Below are positions 1-8,139 of a stretch of 64,000 bases of DNA, in pieces. Under the pieces are notes generated by a model, which did no database searches, was not told where the DNA came from, and worked only from the letters and a program-made list of their open reading frames with translations. The translations under genes and the position numbers were made by a program. The stretch covers positions 868,001 through 932,000 of the forward strand of contig NZ_CAHJXL010000001.1 of the NCBI RefSeq assembly GCF_903645315.1, read 5' to 3'. The first letter of the stretch is position 1. Each line of letters begins with the position of its first letter. Origin of the DNA: Victivallis sp. Marseille-Q1083. GTDB taxonomy: Bacteria; Verrucomicrobiota; Lentisphaeria; Victivallales; Victivallaceae.

Positions 1-504
1 AGCCAGCAATTCGGTCGAAGTCAATACCCGCGGATCGCGCGGAAGAAACGACGGCACTGCGGCAGCCGAACCGGCCGCAATCAGGAAATGTCGCGCTTCG
101 ATCCGCTGCGCCTCGCCGTCCGGCGCGACAATTTCCAGCTGTTTTTCACTCAGAAACCTTCCCCGGCCCGCCAGCAACGTCACTCCGGCGTCTTTCAGCA
201 ATGCGGCCACGCCGGAACGCAGCCCGGCAGTCACCGCGTCCTTCCTGGCCTGCATCGCCGGCCAATCCACGGCCGCTTCACCGGCAAGGCGAATGCCGAA
301 ATCCGCGGCGCGGCGCAACTGGCGCCACACCTCCGCGCCGGCAACCAGCGTCTTGGTCGGAATGCATCCGACGTTCAAACAGGTTCCGCCCAGTTGACCG
401 GCTTCCACCAATGCCACCTTCATACCGCGCCGGGCGGCGCGGATCGCCGCCGGATAGCCGCCCGGGCCGGCTCCGATCACCCCCAAATCATAATTGTCCG
501 CCAT
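1..504 (-). CDS. lpdA: Dihydrolipoamide dehydrogenase (E3), N-terminal part, cut by window start
   Basis: Flavoprotein disulfide reductase that reoxidises dihydrolipoyl groups of 2-oxoacid dehydrogenase or glycine cleavage complexes with NAD+. About 168 residues are visible. The N-terminus has the FAD-binding Rossmann motif G-A-G-P-G-G, then the redox-active disulfide motif GGTCLNVGCIPTK, which is the E3 signature and separates it from most other family members. The NAD and dimerisation domains lie outside the window. ATG at 504 is preceded by GGGAGG. It is the last visible gene of a minus-strand run, 43 nt after the sigma-54 activator gene. Mercuric or other related reductases share the fold but usually differ around the disulfide motif, so lipoamide dehydrogenase is the best call. 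Confidence 0.88.
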   Translation of the reverse strand, partial: MADNYDLGVIGAGPGGYPAAIRAARRGMKVALVEAGQLGGTCLNVGCIPTKTLVAGAEVWRQLRRAADFGIRLAGEAAVDWPAMQARKDAVTAGLRSGVAALLKDAGVTLLAGRGRFLSEKQLEIVAPDGEAQRIEARHFLIAAGSAAAVPSFLPRDPRVLTSTELLA

Positions 505-547
505 TCGGCTTTTCCCTCCCATGTAGAATTTTTCCGGCCCGGCCTCG

Positions 548-1975
548 TTATTTTTCACCATTTTTCCGCAGACGGCTGCTCAGCGCCTGCGGCGTAATGC
601 CCAACTGCTTGGCGGCCAGGCTCTGATTGTTGGAACTGCGCCGCAGCGATTCGGCAACCAGCTTCTGAGTCATCTCCTTGATGGTCGGCAAAGCCGGCAG
701 CGCCTGCAGGAAATCTTCCACTTCCGCCACCGGTCCGACCAGACCGCCGGCATTTTCCGACGCGGTATTGCGTTTCATCTGCTCAAGAAAAGGCTGGAGC
801 GGCAACGTCCGGCCGGCGCAGCGGCTGACCGCATCAATGACCATGCCTTCCAGTTCGCGCACGTTGCCGGGAAACGAATAACCGCGCAGCAGCAACAGCA
901 GCTCGTCGGTATAAGCGGGACATTTGCGCCCCAGTTCCGAACAGATGCGCCGGATGAAGCAATCCAGCAGCAGCGGCAAATCGTCCAGCCGTTCGCGCAA
1001 CGGCGGAACGTGAATGGTATGGGCGGCAATCCGGTAGTACAAATCGCGGCGGAACCGTTCGTCGCGCTGCAACTCAGACAGATTGCGCAGGGTCGACAAC
1101 ACGATGCGGGCCGAGGAAATTTTCACCTCGTCGGTACCGAGCGGCGAATACTCATGCTGTTGCAGCAATCGCAACAGTTTGACCTGGGACGGCAGGCTCA
1201 TGTCACCGATTTCGTCGATCAACAAGGTGCTGCCCTGCGCTTTCTCCACCGCCCCGGGACGGCTGGACAACGCGCCGGTGTAAGCGCCCTTGACATGGCC
1301 GAACAAATTGTCGGACATCAGGTTGTCATCCATGCCGGCGATATTGATGGCCACCAGTTCACCGGAACGGCCGGAAAGTTCATGCAATGCCCGGGCAAAC
1401 AGCTCCTTGCCGGTCCCGGTTTCGCCGGTGATCAGCACCGGCTGGTTGTACGAGGCAATCGCCATGCAGTATTCGAACAATTCGAACATGCGCGGATCGC
1501 GGGTGACGATCGGCGCGAACGCTTTCGGCCGCTCGTTGACGCTGCCCTGCAGCAACTGCTGCCGCAGCAATGAATTTTTCCGCCGCAGGTCCCGCAACAC
1601 CAGCGTATCCCGGATGCGCCGCAACCAATTTTCCGTATTCAGGGGTTTCGGCAGATAATCGACGACGCCCAGCCGGATGCAATCGATCACCAGCTCGATA
1701 TCCTGCCGGCTGGAGACGACGATAATCGGCACTTCGGCGTACTCTTTCAGGGTCTGGCGCAAAAATTCGATGCCGCCGGCGCCTTCCATCGCCACTTCCA
1801 GGACCAATAATTCAATCGGATGCGTTTTCAGGGCGGCACGCGCCTCCGCCAGCGTGGAACATTTGATCAACGAACGAATCCCGGCCGCGTTCAACTGCTG
1901 TTCGTAAAAATTCAGGACCGCTGTTTCGGCATCCACCAGCATCACCGGAAATTCCGTCGCCAATTCACTGATCAT
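548..1975 (-). CDS. Sigma-54-dependent response regulator (NtrC family) with Glu at the phospho-acceptor site
   Basis: 475 residues with the full NtrC layout: receiver (about 8-125), AAA+ sigma-54 activation domain (about 155-390) and a Fis-type helix-turn-helix at the C-terminus (about 435-475). The AAA+ domain has Walker A GETGTGKE (184-191), Walker B LLIDEIGD, and the sigma-54 contact loop as GAYTGA (230-235; Tyr for the usual Phe, a known variant). In the receiver the conserved Lys (K110) and one acidic residue (D15) are present. The residue at the phospho-acceptor position is E60, in the string LLVLEVAM where Asp is expected. That suggests a constitutively active or non-phosphorylated receiver (inference). 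No cognate histidine kinase gene is adjacent. ATG at 1975 follows GAGGGAA, 37 nt after hydE. Confidence 0.9.
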   Translation of the reverse strand: MISELATEFPVMLVDAETAVLNFYEQQLNAAGIRSLIKCSTLAEARAALKTHPIELLVLEVAMEGAGGIEFLRQTLKEYAEVPIIVVSSRQDIELVIDCIRLGVVDYLPKPLNTENWLRRIRDTLVLRDLRRKNSLLRQQLLQGSVNERPKAFAPIVTRDPRMFELFEYCMAIASYNQPVLITGETGTGKELFARALHELSGRSGELVAINIAGMDDNLMSDNLFGHVKGAYTGALSSRPGAVEKAQGSTLLIDEIGDMSLPSQVKLLRLLQQHEYSPLGTDEVKISSARIVLSTLRNLSELQRDERFRRDLYYRIAAHTIHVPPLRERLDDLPLLLDCFIRRICSELGRKCPAYTDELLLLLRGYSFPGNVRELEGMVIDAVSRCAGRTLPLQPFLEQMKRNTASENAGGLVGPVAEVEDFLQALPALPTIKEMTQKLVAESLRRSSNNQSLAAKQLGITPQALSSRLRKNGEK

Positions 1976-2012
1976 TCGCGTGTTCCCTCTTCAAAAAATT
2001 AACTTCAGCACC

Positions 2013-3113
2013 CTAATTCCGCCGATTCCGCCGGGCAAAATGCGGCGAGTCGCCCCATTGTCCATAGTCGATGGCTTCGCCGACCGAGGCGACACTTTTT
2101 TCCAATTTCTCCCGGCTTTCCGAGGAATTCTCATCAATTCCCGGTTTGCCGTTGTACAATTGATAGCTGGCCCGGTAACGCGTCGCCGTGACGTTCGGCA
2201 TGATGACATTGCCGCCGGCCAGCAACCCCAGTTCCCGCCCGTTCGGCGCCAGCGCCTGCAGCGCGGTAGTCGAGGCGATATTGACGTCGCGCAGATAGAG
2301 ACGGGTCACCGCGATCATCTTCAAGCCGGCCTGAAGCTGTTTGCCGCAATCATTGCCGACCTCCGGATAAGCCGCCGTCAACGGCGCCTGATCGTGCGGC
2401 AGGTACGGCCCCATGCCGATCATGTCCAAATCCGTCCGGCGGAAAAACTCCAGATCGTCCACCAAATCGTCCGTCGTCTGGGTCGGCAAACCGATCATCA
2501 CGCCGCTGCCGACCTGATAACCGGCCTGCCGCAGCAAACCGAGACAGGCCAGCCGCCGGTCATAAGAGTGGTCCGCCGGAGGCAGCCGCCGGTAAAGTTC
2601 CGGATTGCTCGCCTCCAGCCGCAGCAGATAACGGTGCGCACCGGCGGCAAACCAGCGCCGATACACTTCCAAGCTCTGCTCACCCAGCGACAGCGTGATG
2701 CCGAGCCGCCCCCCGGAAATCCGTTTGATCGCCTCGACCGCCCCGGTGATGAAATCGACAAAAGCCGCATCGCTGCGTTCGCCGCCCTGCAAAACGACCG
2801 AACCGTAACGGAATTCATCCGCCTCCCTGGCCATCTCGACGATCTCCGGCAACGCCAGTTGAAACCGCTTGAGCCGGCGGTTGCCGCGGCGAATGCCGCA
2901 ATAATAACAATTCTTGCTGCAGAGATTGCCGATCTCGATCAATCCGCGCAGATGAACCAGACAACCGACTTCCCGCCGCTTGACTTCATAAGCGGCCTCG
3001 AAAAGCTGCTGCGCGTCCGCCGGATCGGTCAATTCCAACAGCCGGCGCAATTCCGGCCGGGTCAAATCCCGCCCATTGTCCACCGCTTTGCGCAACAACT
3101 CCGGCAACCGCAT
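2013..3113 (-). CDS. hydE: [FeFe]-hydrogenase maturase HydE (radical SAM)
   Basis: 366-residue radical SAM enzyme. The [4Fe-4S] cluster motif is C65-x3-C69-x2-C72 (CSKNCYYC), followed by G-I-R-R-G-N, which is typical of HydE rather than biotin synthase or PylB. A TIM-barrel body follows, including the S-G-V-M-I-G-L-P segment. HydE acts with HydF and HydG to build the diiron subcluster of the [FeFe]-hydrogenase H-cluster. Neither partner nor a hydrogenase gene is in the window, so the maturase is separated from its usual companions here. It starts 3 nt after the coaC stop with AAAGGAG upstream, so it is probably co-transcribed with gmk and coaC. PylB or another HydE-like paralogue is the main alternative. 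Confidence 0.85.
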   Translation of the reverse strand: MRLPELLRKAVDNGRDLTRPELRRLLELTDPADAQQLFEAAYEVKRREVGCLVHLRGLIEIGNLCSKNCYYCGIRRGNRRLKRFQLALPEIVEMAREADEFRYGSVVLQGGERSDAAFVDFITGAVEAIKRISGGRLGITLSLGEQSLEVYRRWFAAGAHRYLLRLEASNPELYRRLPPADHSYDRRLACLGLLRQAGYQVGSGVMIGLPTQTTDDLVDDLEFFRRTDLDMIGMGPYLPHDQAPLTAAYPEVGNDCGKQLQAGLKMIAVTRLYLRDVNIASTTALQALAPNGRELGLLAGGNVIMPNVTATRYRASYQLYNGKPGIDENSSESREKLEKSVASVGEAIDYGQWGDSPHFARRNRRN

Positions 3114-3116
3114 CGG

Positions 3117-3659
3117 TCATTCTCCTTTGAAAAAATCCTGAATCCGGCGCACAATCTCTTCCACCGCCGCCAACCGGCCCACCCCGGCCGCCCCGCAGGC
3201 CACCGCCCCGGCGTCCGGCCCGACCAGCGCAACGCCGCGCGATTCCAGCAACCGGACATTGGCCTGCACGGCGGCGTTGCTCCACATTTTCGGATTCATC
3301 GCCGGCGCCAGCAAAACCGGTCCGGCATGGGTGACCGCATAAGTGCTCAGCGCATCATCGGCAAGCCCGTGCGCGAATTTGCCGATAAAATTGGCCGTGC
3401 ACGGCACCACCGCCAGCAATTCCGCCCGGTCCGCCAGCGCCACATGCCCCGGCTGCCACTGCGGCAATTCCCACAACGAAGTAATCACCGGCCGCCGCGA
3501 CAAGGTTTGAAAGGTCAGCGGCGTCACCAATTTACAGGCGCCGGCGGTCATCAAGACATTGACCTCGTAGCCGGCCTGGGTCAGCCGGCTGGTCAAATCC
3601 GCCGCTTTATAGGCGGCAATGCCGCCGGTCACCCCCAGTGCAATACATCTATTTTTCAT
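3117..3659 (-). CDS. coaC: Phosphopantothenoylcysteine decarboxylase (CoaC flavoprotein domain only)
   Basis: 180-residue HFCD-family flavoprotein: the GVTGGIAAYKA start, the P-A-M-N motif (LAPAMNPKMW) and a G-C/A-rich C-terminal loop correspond to the FMN-dependent decarboxylase that makes 4'-phosphopantetheine in CoA biosynthesis. In most bacteria this domain is fused to the CoaB synthetase (Dfp, about 400 residues). Here the gene ends after the CoaC part with a normal stop, and no CoaB domain follows. The start chosen is the ATG at 3659, which overlaps the end of gmk by 11 nt; longer in-frame upstream extensions lie inside gmk. Another HFCD decarboxylase (UbiX or lantibiotic type) is possible, but the PAMN motif and gmk linkage favour CoaC. 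Confidence 0.85.
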   Translation of the reverse strand: MKNRCIALGVTGGIAAYKAADLTSRLTQAGYEVNVLMTAGACKLVTPLTFQTLSRRPVITSLWELPQWQPGHVALADRAELLAVVPCTANFIGKFAHGLADDALSTYAVTHAGPVLLAPAMNPKMWSNAAVQANVRLLESRGVALVGPDAGAVACGAAGVGRLAAVEEIVRRIQDFFKGE

Positions 3660-4296
3660 CGAAATACCCGTCCGGCAATCTGGACGTCTTCCGCCGGAAC
3701 GCTTCCAGCAGCAATTCCAGCTCGTCGACCGCCCGCTCCAACACTTCATTGATCACCAAATAATCATAACGCGGCCAGAACGCCAACTCTTCCCTGGCTT
3801 TGCCCAGCCGCAACGCAATCTGCCCGGCGGAATCGGTCGCCCGGCTGCGCAGCCGCCGTTCCAGCTCCGCCAGCGACGGCGGCGCCAGGAAGATGAACTC
3901 ACAACAGCGCCGCAGCAGTTCCTCACGCTCCAACGCCTCACGAATCTGCATCGCCCCCTGGACATCGATATCCAGGCAGACATCTTCGCCAGCCAGCACC
4001 GGATCGAGCAACTCCCGCTTCAACGTCCCGTAGTAATGTTCAAAAACCGCCGCATGTTCAACAAATGCCTGTTCGGCCAGGCGGCGTTCAAATTCCTCCG
4101 GTTCCAGAAAATAATAGTGAACGCCATGCGTCTCCCCGCGGCGCGGCGGCCGGGTCGTGCACGAGATTGAAAAACGCAGCGCCGGATGGCGGCGGCGCAA
4201 GGCGGCCAGCAGCGTCGATTTGCCAACGCCGCTCGGCCCGGAAATGACCACCGCAGTTCCCAGGCGCGCGGTCCGCACTTCTCTTCCCTTTACCAT
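3649..4296 (-). CDS. gmk: Guanylate kinase
   Basis: Phosphorylates GMP to GDP with ATP. The P-loop is ISGPSGVGKST, followed by the GMP-binding region with S-C-T-T-R-P-P-R-R-G-E, and later D-I-D-V-Q-G-A, all standard for bacterial Gmk. The ATG at 4296 gives 215 residues, close to the family norm, and puts the P-loop near the N-terminus; an upstream ATG at 4326 or 4359 would add only a non-conserved tail. The GGAAGGAT upstream is a little far (about 13 nt), so the exact start is not certain. It overlaps coaC by 11 nt and heads the gmk-coaC-hydE run. rpoZ, often found between gmk and coaBC, is absent. Confidence 0.93.
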   Translation of the reverse strand: MVKGREVRTARLGTAVVISGPSGVGKSTLLAALRRRHPALRFSISCTTRPPRRGETHGVHYYFLEPEEFERRLAEQAFVEHAAVFEHYYGTLKRELLDPVLAGEDVCLDIDVQGAMQIREALEREELLRRCCEFIFLAPPSLAELERRLRSRATDSAGQIALRLGKAREELAFWPRYDYLVINEVLERAVDELELLLEAFRRKTSRLPDGYFDEK

Positions 4297-4400
4297 ATTC
4301 TTACTCTTATCCTTCCACACCATTGCGTCCGGAGACAAGCATAACACACTTCCCGGCAAATATCAACCTTCAACTGGATGATTTTACAAAATACTTCTTT

Positions 4401-4760
4401 TCAGTCAGCCAACCTTTTCCCATCCCGGAGCGGTTCTTCGTTTTCCTCCTCCAGGGAACCGGCGCAGACTTCACGCCACCCCGGGAAGTTCCAGCGCAAT
4501 GGAAATTCCCGGCATTGCCGGGGCTTCACCGGTTCAATCCGGCAACCGGCCGGATTCTCTTCCAGAAAAATGCAACTGCCATTTTCCCGTTCGATCAGCG
4601 ACAAACCGCCGCGATCGGCCGTCAACCGGCAATATTGTCCGGTAAACTCCAGCACCGTCATCCCCAGAAATGCGGCAATCCGGTCGATTTCCACCTCTTT
4701 CAGCCGGACGTATCCTTCCCAGCGGCAGCAACTGCCGCAACGCGCGCAATGAAAAATCAT
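4401..4760 (-). CDS. YkgJ-family cysteine-cluster protein
   Basis: 119-residue small cytosolic protein with the cysteine pattern C-x2-C-x2-C-C at the N-terminus (HCARCGSCCRW) and further Cys residues at S-C-I-F, G-C-R-I and Q-C-R-E-F-P, the layout of the YkgJ (UPF0153) zinc- or iron-binding family. The family is widespread and its biochemical role is not settled. It lies 104 nt upstream of gmk on the same strand and could be the first gene of that operon. Confidence 0.75.
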   Translation of the reverse strand: MIFHCARCGSCCRWEGYVRLKEVEIDRIAAFLGMTVLEFTGQYCRLTADRGGLSLIERENGSCIFLEENPAGCRIEPVKPRQCREFPLRWNFPGWREVCAGSLEEENEEPLRDGKRLAD

Positions 4761-4771
4761 ACCATCCCCGA

Positions 4772-4816
4772 CCGTAAAAAAAACGGCGGAAGCCGTCAGG
4801 AGAATTGCCGCTTCCG
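4772..4816 (-). terminator. Rho-independent terminator of the 4853-5413 gene
   Basis: On the minus strand a 9-bp stem (GGCGGAAGC at 4816-4808 pairing with GCTTCCGCC at 4791-4783) with a 16-nt loop is followed after one or two bases by a run of T (plus-strand A-run 4773-4781). It lies 36 nt after the stop of the secreted-protein gene. Confidence 0.8.
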
Positions 4817-4852
4817 CCTCAATTTTTCGAATTCGCCGAACAGCGAACCGCT

Positions 4853-5413
4853 TCAGTTCTGAAAATCTTCGAACGTAATATCGTCGCCCTTCAGATCGAT
4901 AAAGAAGACCCCGGCCACGAAATCGGCAATTTCCACCGGATGAATGTAAACTTCCGCCTCGACGCCGAGTCCGAGCGCTCCGCCGATCTGCCAGAAGTCG
5001 CGTTCACCGGTGTAAAGGTCGTAAATGCGCAGATCCGGTGACGGACAGCCTTCGAAATTCTGCTGATAGTTCTTGACGTAGCGGGTGCATTTCGCCCGTT
5101 CCATATTCTCCTGGCCGATGCAGAGGAACGACCAGTACCAGCCGTTGTTGATGCCGATACCGTATTGGCGGTTGTAATCCTTGATCAATTTCGGGGAAAT
5201 GCCGATACCGCCGCCGAACTTGCACACCTGCGTCGCCATCAACTCGATGCGCACCGACGGCCCGAGGCCGACGTCGCAGGTAAAAGTGTCCAGCGCGTCG
5301 ATCAGCCGATTCGGGATGTAAAGCGCCAGTTTCTCCACCACCTCATTGGCCCGCACCGCGGAAACGCCGCAGAACATCAACGCCAACACCACCAATACGA
5401 TCGTCTTCTTCAT
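4853..5413 (-). CDS. Secreted protein of unknown function
   Basis: 186 residues with a clear Sec signal peptide (MKKTIVLVVLALMFCGVSAV, predicted cleavage after V-R-A). The mature part has five Cys residues, is rich in Gly and aromatic residues, and contains I-G-G-A-L-G-L-G-V-E-A-E-V-Y-I near the end, suggesting beta strands as in lipid-binding or outer-membrane-associated proteins. I do not recognise the family. ATG at 5413 is preceded by GAGAGG; a TTG two codons upstream is less likely. The gene is monocistronic and has its own terminator. Confidence 0.7.
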   Translation of the reverse strand: MKKTIVLVVLALMFCGVSAVRANEVVEKLALYIPNRLIDALDTFTCDVGLGPSVRIELMATQVCKFGGGIGISPKLIKDYNRQYGIGINNGWYWSFLCIGQENMERAKCTRYVKNYQQNFEGCPSPDLRIYDLYTGERDFWQIGGALGLGVEAEVYIHPVEIADFVAGVFFIDLKGDDITFEDFQN

Positions 5414-5753
5414 GCTCAATCTACCTCTCAGCTAAATTGATTGACCTTGTTCTTCCAAATCACCTGTATAAACTCAAGTTAAAGCCATACAATGTTACAA
5501 TAAATGCCTCTTTCGGCTTTTCAAGTAGATAATAACGCTTTTTTCCAACCAAAAGCCGGTAAAATGCCCTCTTCCGATATCCCGGACGCCTTTTCCGGTG
5601 CCGCCGGCGGAAATTTTCCATCGGCGGAATCTTTTTGACCCGGCATGATTTTCCCATGTTGACAAAAGAACTCCGACCGATTATATTGTAAAATCATCCG
5701 TCGTCGGTTTAGGGTTTCATCGTGAAAAAAATCAATTCTGGAGTTGTTCACAA
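5414..5753. other. Intergenic region between divergent genes
   Basis: No convincing gene. It holds the leader of the secreted-protein gene on the minus strand and the promoter at 5659-5687 for the lipoprotein pair on the plus strand. Small minus-strand reading frames here lack a ribosome binding site and any family resemblance. Confidence 0.6.
5659..5687 (+). promoter_or_regulatory. Sigma-70-type promoter for the TRL-like lipoprotein genes
   Basis: TTGACA (5659-5664) and TATATT (5682-5687) with a 17-bp spacer, about 65 nt upstream of the ATG at 5754. A near-consensus housekeeping promoter. Confidence 0.75.
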
Positions 5754-6104
5754 ATGAAAAAATTGTTGTTGCTCGTCACCGTCGCTCTGACCGGAATCAT
5801 CCTTTCCGGCTGTGCCTTCACTCCGGTTGCGCCCCCGCGCGGCATCTTCTTCACGGCTCAACGGGCGCCGCTTTTCCCGTCCAACCAGATCGGCCACGCC
5901 GTCGGCACCGCCTCGGCGCACAATGTGATGTTTCTGGTCGGCTGGGGCGACTGTTCGCTCGCCACGGCGGCTTACAACGGCGGCTTGACCAGCATCAAAA
6001 ACACCGAATATGAATTGACCAACTATTTCATCTTCTACCAGTGTTTCACCACCGTCGCCTATGGCGAAAAAGGCAACGTGGCCCCTGACAGCGCCCGGCG
6101 TTAA
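5754..6104 (+). CDS. TRL-like lipoprotein
   Basis: 116 residues with a lipoprotein signal ending L-S-G-C (C20). The mature part starts with P-V-A-P-P-R-G and continues with a Gly/Ala-rich core of the type V-G-W-G-D-C-S-L-A-T-A-A-Y-N-G-G and a K-N-T-E-Y-E-L motif. These features match TRL-like small lipoproteins (PF13146-type), whose function is unknown. It is expected to be lipid-anchored in the envelope. RBS-like GGAG lies upstream. It sits 33 nt before a second, similar lipoprotein. Confidence 0.7.
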   Translation: MKKLLLLVTVALTGIILSGCAFTPVAPPRGIFFTAQRAPLFPSNQIGHAVGTASAHNVMFLVGWGDCSLATAAYNGGLTSIKNTEYELTNYFIFYQCFTTVAYGEKGNVAPDSARR

Positions 6105-6137
6105 CCGTGAATGAACGAATAGTTTAAGGAAATCGCC

Positions 6138-6527
6138 ATGATAAAAACACTCAAACTTTTCGCGGCGGCCGGCACGCTTTTCTGTCTGGCCTGCGGCTGC
6201 CAGACGCAGATGGGAGTGGGATTATCGCCGGCGCAGGGGCTGGATCTGTCCCGGGGCACCTTTTATACCGCCCCGGACATCGCCGAAACATTCAATTACG
6301 AAATGTTGGCGGCGCCGGCCGTTACCCGCGCCTATAAAATCACCGTGCCGTTTACCTTCGGTCTGCTCTCCTGCGGCTGGGGAAACGTCGATATGCACAA
6401 CCTGATGGTGAAAAACCGGATGGAAAAGATCGAATACGCCGATTACGAGCGTTTCTGTTTCCTCGGCGTCGTCGAATATTACAAAATCCTGGCTTACGGT
6501 CCGCGCAAACCGCAACCGCTGTTGTAG
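6138..6527 (+). CDS. TRL-like lipoprotein, divergent paralogue
   Basis: 129 residues; the signal ends L-A-C-G-C-Q, so lipidation at Cys19 or Cys21 is likely. It keeps the same plan as the upstream gene: a Gly-rich segment L-L-S-C-G-W-G-N-V followed by R-M-E-K-I-E-Y-A-D-Y-E and a final Phe/Tyr-rich stretch. AAGGA precedes the ATG. The two genes share the promoter at 5659-5687 and the terminator at 6556-6586, so they form a two-gene operon. Function unknown. Confidence 0.7.
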   Translation: MIKTLKLFAAAGTLFCLACGCQTQMGVGLSPAQGLDLSRGTFYTAPDIAETFNYEMLAAPAVTRAYKITVPFTFGLLSCGWGNVDMHNLMVKNRMEKIEYADYERFCFLGVVEYYKILAYGPRKPQPLL

Positions 6528-6555
6528 CGCGCCACCCGACGCCCGACCATTCCAG

Positions 6556-6586
6556 CGCCCGGCCGCCGCCGGGCGTTCTTTTTTTT
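6556..6586 (+). terminator. Rho-independent terminator after the lipoprotein pair
   Basis: 8-bp GC stem CGCCCGGC / GCCGGGCG (6556-6563 and 6568-6575) with a 4-nt loop, followed by TTCTTTTTTTT. Confidence 0.9.
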
Positions 6587-6651
6587 GGGGGGGATCGCTG
6601 CCGATGATGGCAGCCGGCAATAATTAAGCCAAATATTTTTTGTCCGAAAGA

Positions 6652-6679
6652 TTGCAATCGGCCAATCTAACGCTATACT
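6652..6679 (+). promoter_or_regulatory. Possible promoter of the membrane-protein gene
   Basis: TTGCAA (6652-6657) and TATACT (6674-6679) spaced by 16 bp, 125 nt upstream of the ATG at 6805. Moderate match only. Confidence 0.45.
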
Positions 6680-6804
6680 AAATTTAGTAGAAATTTCATC
6701 CATGACATTTCGTACCCCGGCAAAAGAATCTAATAAAATTGTTCGCCGCGGTCCGGACATTTTTCCAGAAAAAATGATTCGATATCGGGAATCGGACAAG
6801 GAAA

Positions 6805-8139
6805 ATGGCCAAACCAAACGATTGGAAGACATTCCTCGGCGGCTCCGGAGCCGTGCTGGGCTATTTCGTCCTGCTGACGTTCTGGGGCGTCGACTGGACG
6901 GATACCGGCTATAATTTGGTATTGCAGAACGCGCTGCTGGATTCCGGCTGCACGTCATCGCCGATGATGTTTCTTTCCAATCTGGCCGGCGGCTTGTGGT
7001 TGCGCCTGTCCCCTTATCATCCATGGTTCTGGTGATCGACGCTGGCCGGCTTTCTGCCCGGGCTGCTGGGTTTCGGCGCCTTGTATTTCTTCCTGAAATA
7101 CGGGGCGCCTCCGGACGAATTCACGCCGCTCGGCGACAATCTGCGCCTGGCCGCCGGAAATGTCATGATCTTTTCCCGGGCTTTCATCCATCAGCAATTG
7201 TACGGCATGGCCATCATCGGCTTATGGACCATCGCCTGGCAAATCACCGAAGCCAGGCCGCGCAGCTGGGAGCGTTACACTGTCACAGCCGGTTCGATTC
7301 TGCTGGAGTTGCTCCTGCTGTGCCAGGCCTGGCTTCAACAGGAACCGCTGGAAAACTGGCTGCTGGTCGTCATCAGCGGCCCGGTAGCCCTGCTCGCCGG
7401 CTTGCTGACCGACTTTCATCGTTATGCCGATACCGATTGCCGGCCGGCATCCGACCGTTTTCTGCGTCGCTTCAATACGAAAAAACGCAAAGCCTTTCTG
7501 GCCACCTTGTGCCTCACCGTTTTTCTATTCCCGCTCGGCACCAATACCGGCAGCATCAAGATGCACTACCTGACTCCGATCGTCATCGCCGTGATTTTCC
7601 TGCTGCTGAAGGCGATCGCCGGCGCCGGCCGCAAGTTCCGCTGGGTTTACGGCTGGCTGGCGATTCTGCTCGCCGCCGTTCTGTTCGTGCCGGTAGTCGC
7701 CTACCGGGAAGCCCGCCGGGTGGACTGCACAAAATTTTTCCAGGAGCCGGAATTGCGCTGGACGGCCACCTCGCCGGCGCATTACCGGGAACTTCATCAG
7801 GCCTTGCAGGAACTGCGCCGCTATATTTCTCCCGGGGAAAAAATTCTGCTGTGCAGTCCGCATGCCCTGCTGGTTTATCTGTTGGACGCGCGGCCGGCCT
7901 GGGGGACGACCACCGTGTATGAGAGTCCCGACGCCGTCAAGGGCCGCTACAACTATTACTGCCGGAAAAAGAAGGATTGGCCGAAATACGCGCTGGTCAG
8001 CCTGGAGTCGGAACGCCCCGGCACCATGTGGTTGATCGATCACTTTGTCAGGAAAAATTATCGACAGGTCTGGTGCAACGGCCAGGTCAGCCTCTGGCAG
8101 CTCGATACGCAGCACCGCAAATCGTCCCCCCGGCCATAA
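6805..8139 (+). pseudogene. Polytopic membrane protein (glycosyltransferase-like), interrupted by an in-frame TGA
   Basis: One reading frame runs from ATG 6805 (AAGGA four bases upstream) to a stop at 8137-8139, broken only by TGA at 7033-7035 after codon 76. The parts before and after the TGA are in the same frame and make one sensible protein: hydrophobic helices at the N-terminus including A-V-L-G-Y-F-V-L-L-T-F-W-G-V-D-W, several more TM helices, and a soluble C-terminal part of about 120 residues ending in S-L-W-Q-L-D. W-T-D-T-G-Y-N-L near the N-terminus resembles the first acidic loop of PMT/ArnT-like membrane glycosyltransferases, but I cannot assign a family firmly. Simplest reading is a nonsense mutation. 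Downstream in-frame starts (about 7081) lack a ribosome binding site. Confidence 0.65.

Noticed and set aside
7033-7080. Selenocysteine insertion at the TGA
   Set aside because: No convincing stem-loop of bacterial SECIS type was seen within the next 40 nt, and a membrane segment is an unlikely site for Sec.
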